In this document: piece after piece, positions 58,585 to 64,000 of the stretch
Layout: every line of letters starts with the position of its first letter
Position numbering within the stretch: position 1 is the stretch's first letter
Program-made: the position numbers and the translations under genes
Notes under the pieces: model-generated
Seen by the model: the letters and a program-made list of their open reading frames with translations, nothing else
Databases searched by the model: none
Told to the model about the DNA's origin: nothing
Origin: Macrotrachela quadricornifera
Taxonomy: Eukaryota; Rotifera; Eurotatoria; Philodinida; Philodinidae
Length of the DNA stretch: 64,000 nucleotides
Direction of reading: 5' to 3'
NCBI GenBank assembly: GCA_022393335.1
Contig: JAJEKB010020941.1
Coordinates: forward strand, 422,938-486,937

Positions 58585-59262
58585 GACAAACTATTAGCAT
58601 AATCATACTTTTTCTTTCCCCAACTGTATTCTGTGAAGCTTGATAAATGTATTCTGGCACTTCATTGCAATAATTAATATTATAGTTCAAGCAGAGGATC
58701 AAAATCAAAATCTCGAACTCTAAAATTATATTGAAAATCCGCATTTTTTACATTGCTTTTGGTATAATAACATGCATTGACGTGACTAGCTTAGAAAATG
58801 AAAGAAGAGAAAGAGATTATTAGTTTTTCGAGATTAGTCCATCGTATTTTGGTAGGCGACATCAATATAATTCTTTTCTTTTGTTTTTTAAAATTATTTT
58901 CTCTGTAGATAAATAGAAAATCATTCGTAAGAATATTTCATATGTATTGAAAACGTATGATTTCCAATTGACTCGAAAAAAGAGAATAAGATATTTTTTT
59001 GTTTCACAATACCGTATGAATATTCAATAAGCGTATACAAGTTTGAATTTTTCTACTTTAATCAATCATATTAACTATTTTCAAATAAAATTATTAGTTT
59101 CAATTTTATGTCAAAATTTTAATAAGTCTTTGATAAATTAGAACTGCTAATTTTATTTTATTCTCTATTGAACTTAAGTGTTTTAGCTAAATGATTGACG
59201 AGATTTTCTTTGATTATTTTATTTCAATAACAGAATGAACATAATTAAACGGTTTTCAATCA
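58585..59262. other. Non-coding stretch, nothing recognised
   Basis: AT-rich with no supported feature. Confidence 0.3.
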
Positions 59263-59265
59263 TTT

Positions 59266-59940
59266 TTTCTCAAGATTATTTCCAACATATATAAATCGAC
59301 TCAGTTTTTAATGTTGATTTCGAATATAATATCAATTTTGACTGAAATCGTAGTTTTTTAAGTAAAAGCTGCTTAAACAGAGACCCAAAATGCGCAAAAT
59401 CTGTCTCTAATGGCTAGCGATTTTAGGTTGTTCTAGATGCATAGTTTTGTCGGTACTGAAAAGAGTTATTAAATGGATAAAATCCGAACTCCATAGCTTT
59501 TAATATTGGTGGATTATTATGAAAATACTGATATCTCTATCTATCATATATCCATAAGGTTTTCTATGACCATAATCTCAGTAAATACAATTTTAAATCC
59601 ATTGTGAAATAACTCCTCGTACCCAATTTTCTAATCTGATCACGGATCTAAACTTGATTTGTGTGATTTCTAAAGTATTATATCACTCTGGATATTGAGT
59701 ACACTGTTGTTCATGCTAACTTGGTTGGTCAGGTTTTTTATTTTTACAATTTAGTAATAAAATGTCTTAGATCTCAAATAGGCAATCGTTTAACGAGATA
59801 AGGTCAATATGGTGATCATAGATTCTCGATAGCTAGTGTTTTTTGACAGTTCAATTAAAACGAATTTGTTGTCAATTCTTTTTACTTTTTGAAATACATA
59901 TAACACTCGGATTTTCATCCGAAGTTTAGACATTTATTTC
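59266..59940. repeat. Copy C (5'-truncated) of the ~1.3-kb interspersed repeat
   Basis: It matches copies A and B from the AATCGACTCAGTTTTTAATG block to the terminal ACTTTTTGAAATACATATAA, hairpin CGGATTTTCATCCG and GACATTTATTTC. It abuts the 3' end of the minus-strand F-box-like gene; its terminal TTTATT supplies an AATAAA for that gene 25 bp past the stop. Confidence 0.75.
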
Positions 59941-59962
59941 TTTTTCTGAATAATAATAATGA

Positions 59963-61622
59963 TTATTTCCAATATAAATGAATATTATCCCCGTGACGTT
60001 GAATTGTATAATTAAATAATAATTTTTCATGATAAATAATTTTTTGTAATTTATATATTAATTGTTCGTTTGCATTTGGAATATATAAATATAATGAAGT
60101 AAGATGTGGAATAAGTGTAAATGTTTTTTGTAAAATAAATCGTATAAGTATATCAATATTTGTAAATTTTGTACAATGTATATCTAGATATTTAATATGA
60201 AAACAAAAAAAAAGAATAAATTGAATTTGTTCAAAATCATTCATACGTTGAAAACTTAAGTTTAGAATTTTTTTATTAAATGATATTAAAATAAGATTTA
60301 ATTTATCTTCTTGTGATAAATAATTTAAATATTGAAATGGAAATGTTGAAAGTTTAATAGAATTAAGATTTGATAATAATAAAATAAGTTTAATAAAAGT
60401 ACTTGTAAACATTTCATTACAATTAATATGTAAATAATTAAAATGAATAATTGAAAAAATTGATTTTATTTTATTAATAATTGATTGATACCATGAAGCA
60501 GAACAAGAACCTCCAATAGTAAGTTGAATTATAGGATGAGAATTTATAATATATTTATATTTATAAGAATTAAAAAATGGTTTATGTGAATGAATTTTAA
60601 TAATAAATGCTGTACGTATAATTTCAAGTTCAAATATCCATTGTCGTTCAATCCAAAATGTTGAAAGAAATTTATTAATTAAATAAATAAAATCTTTCCA
60701 ATTATTATCATTAAATATTAGTTTATGATAATGATTTAAATCAAATCTATATAAATGAGACATATTTTCTAAAATTAATTTTTCCCATCGATTAGCATCA
60801 AGATAATCTATATTCCAATATGTATTTATACGTAATACTTCTAATTTAGATGAAATTTTTTTAATAAATATTTCAAATTCAATAAACCATAAATCACAAT
60901 ATACAATATAAATATATGATAAATAAGATAAATTTAATTTTATTTCATTTTCTCTAGTATTATTTATATATTTTAAATGTTGACAATGTAAACGACGAAG
61001 TTGAGGTGTATATTGAAGTATAGAAATAAGTTGATTAAGATTACAAATATGATTAATAACTAAATATTCAATTGAACTAAATTGTATATTAATAAGTGAT
61101 GGAATGATAATATCTGACTTATTATTATTTATTAATGATAATTTACAATATTTTAAATATAACAAACGAAACATTTCAGGATAAATATCATTTAGATTAT
61201 ATGAATCAGTTTTTTTAAAATAAATAGTTAATGAAAATAGACGTGGTAATGTTTGGAAATGTTGAACAATTATTTGAAATTTATCATTTGATATTTCATT
61301 AAATATAATTGATTCGAGACGATTAAATGATGAATCAATAATACATTCAATTAAAAATTCATTGAAGAACAATGGATTATTTATATGAATAGAACGAATA
61401 TGATTTGCATTTGGAATAACAACATTTTTACAAAGATATTCAATTCGAATTTGGGATTTTGAACAAACATTTATCTTTAATGGGAGTAATGAACAATTAA
61501 TAAGATGTTGAAAACGAGTATTAAGATCAGAAAAACTAATATAAATATCGTAGCCATTAAGATAATCAAAAATTTCGTACAAAACTTCATTTGATAAATG
61601 TTCGATACAAGTTATTGATGAA
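59963..61622 (-). CDS. F-box-like protein (about 553 residues in the visible exon)
   Basis: A single long exon reads from an acceptor on the minus strand (TCTTCTTTTTGTCTTATA then ATAG, AG at 61624-61623) to the stop at 59963-59965. Near its start is an F-box motif (IEHLSNEVLYEIFDYLNGYD). It is followed by ISFSDLNTRFQHLI and a long Leu/Ile/Asn-rich region of degenerate leucine-rich repeats (for example SLINIQFSSIEYLVINH; TPQLRRLHCQHLKYIN). No ATG precedes the F-box in frame within this exon, so a short 5' exon is expected further right but was not found. Likely substrate-recruiting adaptor of an SCF-type ubiquitin ligase by family analogy. Second F-box-like gene of the window, low identity to the first. 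Confidence 0.75.
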
Positions 61623-61687
61623 CTATTATATAAGACAAAAAGAAGATCATCAAATAGGTTTTTTGTTATTAATTATTTATTATTATA

Positions 61688-62292
61688 CATGTAGGTGAAG
61701 TTAGTAGCTGATTTGAGTAATTTCGGCAGAGATTCATTCTGGAAGATGTTTCAATGCTTGTTCCAAGTTGAATTCGATGAGTTCTATCCGATGGTACAAC
61801 TAGATTCTTCATAGGTCAAACTATGATTTCAAAATATTGGTATTTTCCTATTCAAGTTCTAGCAACCGATTCGAGTAATTCTAGCAGCAATTCTCTCAAA
61901 GACATGTTCCAAGTACAATTCGACGAGCTCTATCCAATAGTATGCTTAAACTTTCGGTAGCTTAAATTATACTCTTTGCAGGTACCTACTAGCGATATCT
62001 TTCAGCCAAAAATTAATTTTTGTATTAACAAAAATCTGAGTACACCCTCAAGATAGAACTCATCGATTTGTAGTTAAGACAAGCATTAGAACAGCTGGAG
62101 TTACTCGAATCGGCTGCTAGAACTTCAGTAGGAAAATACTAATATTTTAGAATTTTTGAAATCATAGTTTGACTCGTGGAAATTCTATTTGTACCATCGT
62201 ATAGAACTCATCAAGTTCAATTTGGAATATGTTGCTGAATGAATCGCTGCTGGAATCACTTCAATCGACTGCTAACGTCATCTACGATTATC
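61688..62292. mobile_element. ~600-bp fold-back element
   Basis: TGTAGGTGAAGTTAGTAGCT at the left pairs with CGACTGCTAACGTCATCTAC at the right. The arms share CAAACTATGATTTCAAAA, ATATTGGTATTTTCCTA and complements, and TTCGATGAGTTCTATCCGAT with ATAGAACTCATCAAG. Related scraps occur at 28,705-28,800 and 63,255-63,365. Confidence 0.75.
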
Positions 62293-62294
62293 AT

Positions 62295-63790
62295 ACCGTG
62301 TTGTTAGTGACGCTATAAATAAATAGTAAGAATATACAGTATTGATTTTACATGTAGAACTTACTTCGTAATTTCTTTAGATTTTCATTGGATAATTTAT
62401 CGAAGGCTAATTGTCGTTTATTTATATTCATGTTTATTTAAGAATAACTATCATATGAAAAAAAGAATAAAATATATAAATGTGTTGTTATTAAAACATG
62501 ACTTTTGTTGATCTAATAATGATGTCTCTTACCTTTTTCTTTCGTTTTCGTTTTATCAAATGTTTTGAATGATTCATTTAGTATTACTTTTTCTTTATTT
62601 ATTACGAAAAATATACACGAATAATGAATCATATAATTGTTGAAAAAAAACAAGAAAAAAAAATTATTGGCATGTTTCAACAACATTTACATTGAAACAG
62701 CACACATCATTTTATAGGAATGATTTCAACAAAAACTAAACTTCGAATATTTGTATATTTTTTTAATAAAAAGAAACTATTTTATTAGAATATGATTAGA
62801 GATATATTTCACTATATCATTCTTATATACTCAGGTCGAACCAAAATATTTTTGTATACGTATAATCTTTGGATTCTGCTCTTTCAAATGATATGTAAAC
62901 GATTTTTCTTCTTTAATATTTTCCCGGATAAATTAGCAGTCTACGATTATCTACTCCATCTGTCATTACCAGAGGGACTTTCCCTAATTTCGATATTTGT
63001 ACAAAATTTTAAGCTAAATACGACTTTTAACGACAAACAAGCTTTTTTAAATTTTTTTGATCAGAAAACGAGCAAAGCTTGTCCGTATAGTTTTGTAGAG
63101 AATGTCAAAATCTATCACAATCAAAAGGTTTATCAAAAATAAATCTGTTTATAAATGAGCAAATGAACTAAAGAGGAAGATATTTAAAATCAATGAAAAT
63201 ATTGTTCATCCCTTTCAAATCGATAAGATTCATTTTAATTTTAGTTGGTTGACTAACACATCAGTGAAGTTAGCGTCACATTCGAATTTTTTCAACAAAC
63301 ATTCATCTGTATTTAAGCAGTTCATCAGTGTATCTTATGTAACTTGACGAGCTCTATTAAGAAGTAGCCGCATGGTCATACTCGCCTTGAAAATAACTGT
63401 GATCTTCTTGTTTTCATGGCATATTTTACTGCCTCCTACCTTCTGAACATCTTTATTTGTGAGCAGTCGTCATTAGTGTGACTGCCTTTGGCGGCGAAAT
63501 GACTAAGAGTTATAGCAACACTTTTTATCTTTCGAGAAAAATAAGAAAAAGAAGAGTCTTTCATGAGTCTGATATGAGAAGTTTTTGCTTCGCGAAAAAT
63601 AACATCTGCATAACCGCAGTTAACTGATAAAAACTTCTAACTTTAGGTCATTTTTCCTTCGAAACAGCCTAGTCGAGAACAACCAGTCAGCCGGTAAGGT
63701 AATTAATCGAATTCACAAGTCTTTTTTCAATCTATTAATTAGAAATAATCAGTTGAATGGTCTGCGAATGAAGATAATAGTGAAACTGAT
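62295..63790. other. Non-coding stretch, mostly unassigned
   Basis: Very AT-rich. A 116-codon frame (62792-63142) shows no domain, good start context or splice support. A scrap of the 61.7-kb fold-back family lies near 63,255-63,365 (TGACGAGCTCTATTAAG). Confidence 0.3.
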
Positions 63791-63905
63791 CATGTGATGC
63801 AAAAAAGATTTATTTGAGGATGGCCATAAATATCTTCTCGTTCCTTACGTCGAGTGCCATTCACTCGTCGTCGAGGACAACGATAATTACTAGTAATAGA
63901 TGGTA
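63783..63905 (-). CDS. Possible 3' exon of a gene running off the right edge
   Basis: Minus-strand reading VVPSITSNYRCPRRRVNGTR followed by KEREDIYGHPQINLF looks coding-like (basic, low Asn/Ile bias compared with surroundings) and stops near 63,783. An upstream stop (TGA) means it would have to begin at an internal acceptor, for example ACTAG near 63,888. No family recognised; weak. Confidence 0.2.
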
Positions 63906-64000
63906 CGACCAATGAATGAGATTTGTCAAATAAAATCGTTGTGCATGATGATCATCCTCTCTTTCTGTCGCCAACATATGTTTGTTGAATGCTTGAAAAA

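Noticed and set aside
62792..63142. 116-residue gene
   Set aside because: Phe/Ile/Lys-rich composition follows base composition, with no domain, splice or conservation clue.

Overview
The window looks like nuclear DNA of a bdelloid rotifer, most likely Rotaria or a close relative. Three things point there. Base composition is AT-rich, and coding exons are interrupted by very short GT-AG introns of about 50-90 nt. The gene families are ones expanded in bdelloids: an LDLa/EGF-ectodomain 7TM receptor, an ADP-ribosyltransferase plus TPR gene, F-box-like proteins, and an oligopeptide transporter of a family otherwise typical of fungi, plants and prokaryotes. Fold-back and terminal-inverted-repeat DNA transposons are present at high density. 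The species call is inference; no rRNA, tRNA, mitochondrial or telomeric marker was seen.

Layout, left to right. 1-11 kb has almost no recognisable genes. It holds a short inverted-repeat element, a long degenerate ~93-bp tandem array (about 1.44-3.48 kb), a few small minus-strand candidate genes (4.6, 6.0-6.25 and 6.6-6.75 kb), a 112-bp hAT hairpin, a 2.56-kb element with ~450-bp inverted arms (7.84-10.4 kb), and a Merlin/ISXO2 transposase remnant. 11.8-14.5 kb is a gene with a FAF1-like UAS domain whose exons join in phase, across a repeat-filled intron, to an F-box-like exon. 14.8-23 kb is nested transposon remnants and minisatellites. 23.3-28.1 kb is an intact ~1,580-residue secreted-type receptor with a 7TM C-terminus. 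28.9-31 kb is a decayed SWIM/DDE transposase. 31.5-34.1 kb is an ADP-ribosyltransferase whose TPR tail is broken. 35-47 kb is mostly transposon debris, including a FLYWCH/Mutator-like element, hAT pieces and a second copy of the ~1.3-kb repeat, plus one minus-strand multi-exon gene at 41.5-42.2 kb. 48.0-52.4 kb is a three-exon OPT transporter with two apparent lesions. 52.7-56 kb holds a hAT remnant, an 888-bp palindrome and a CCGG-rich inverted-repeat element. 56.5-57.6 kb is an intact single-exon 7TM receptor. 59.9-61.6 kb is a minus-strand F-box-like gene, followed by one more fold-back element and a poorly resolved right end.

The host genes do not form an obvious pathway. They are surface receptors (two), a membrane transporter, an ADP-ribosyltransferase and ubiquitin-linked adaptor-type proteins (UAS, F-box). 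They sit as islands among transposon-derived DNA that has in places become part of introns or gene ends.
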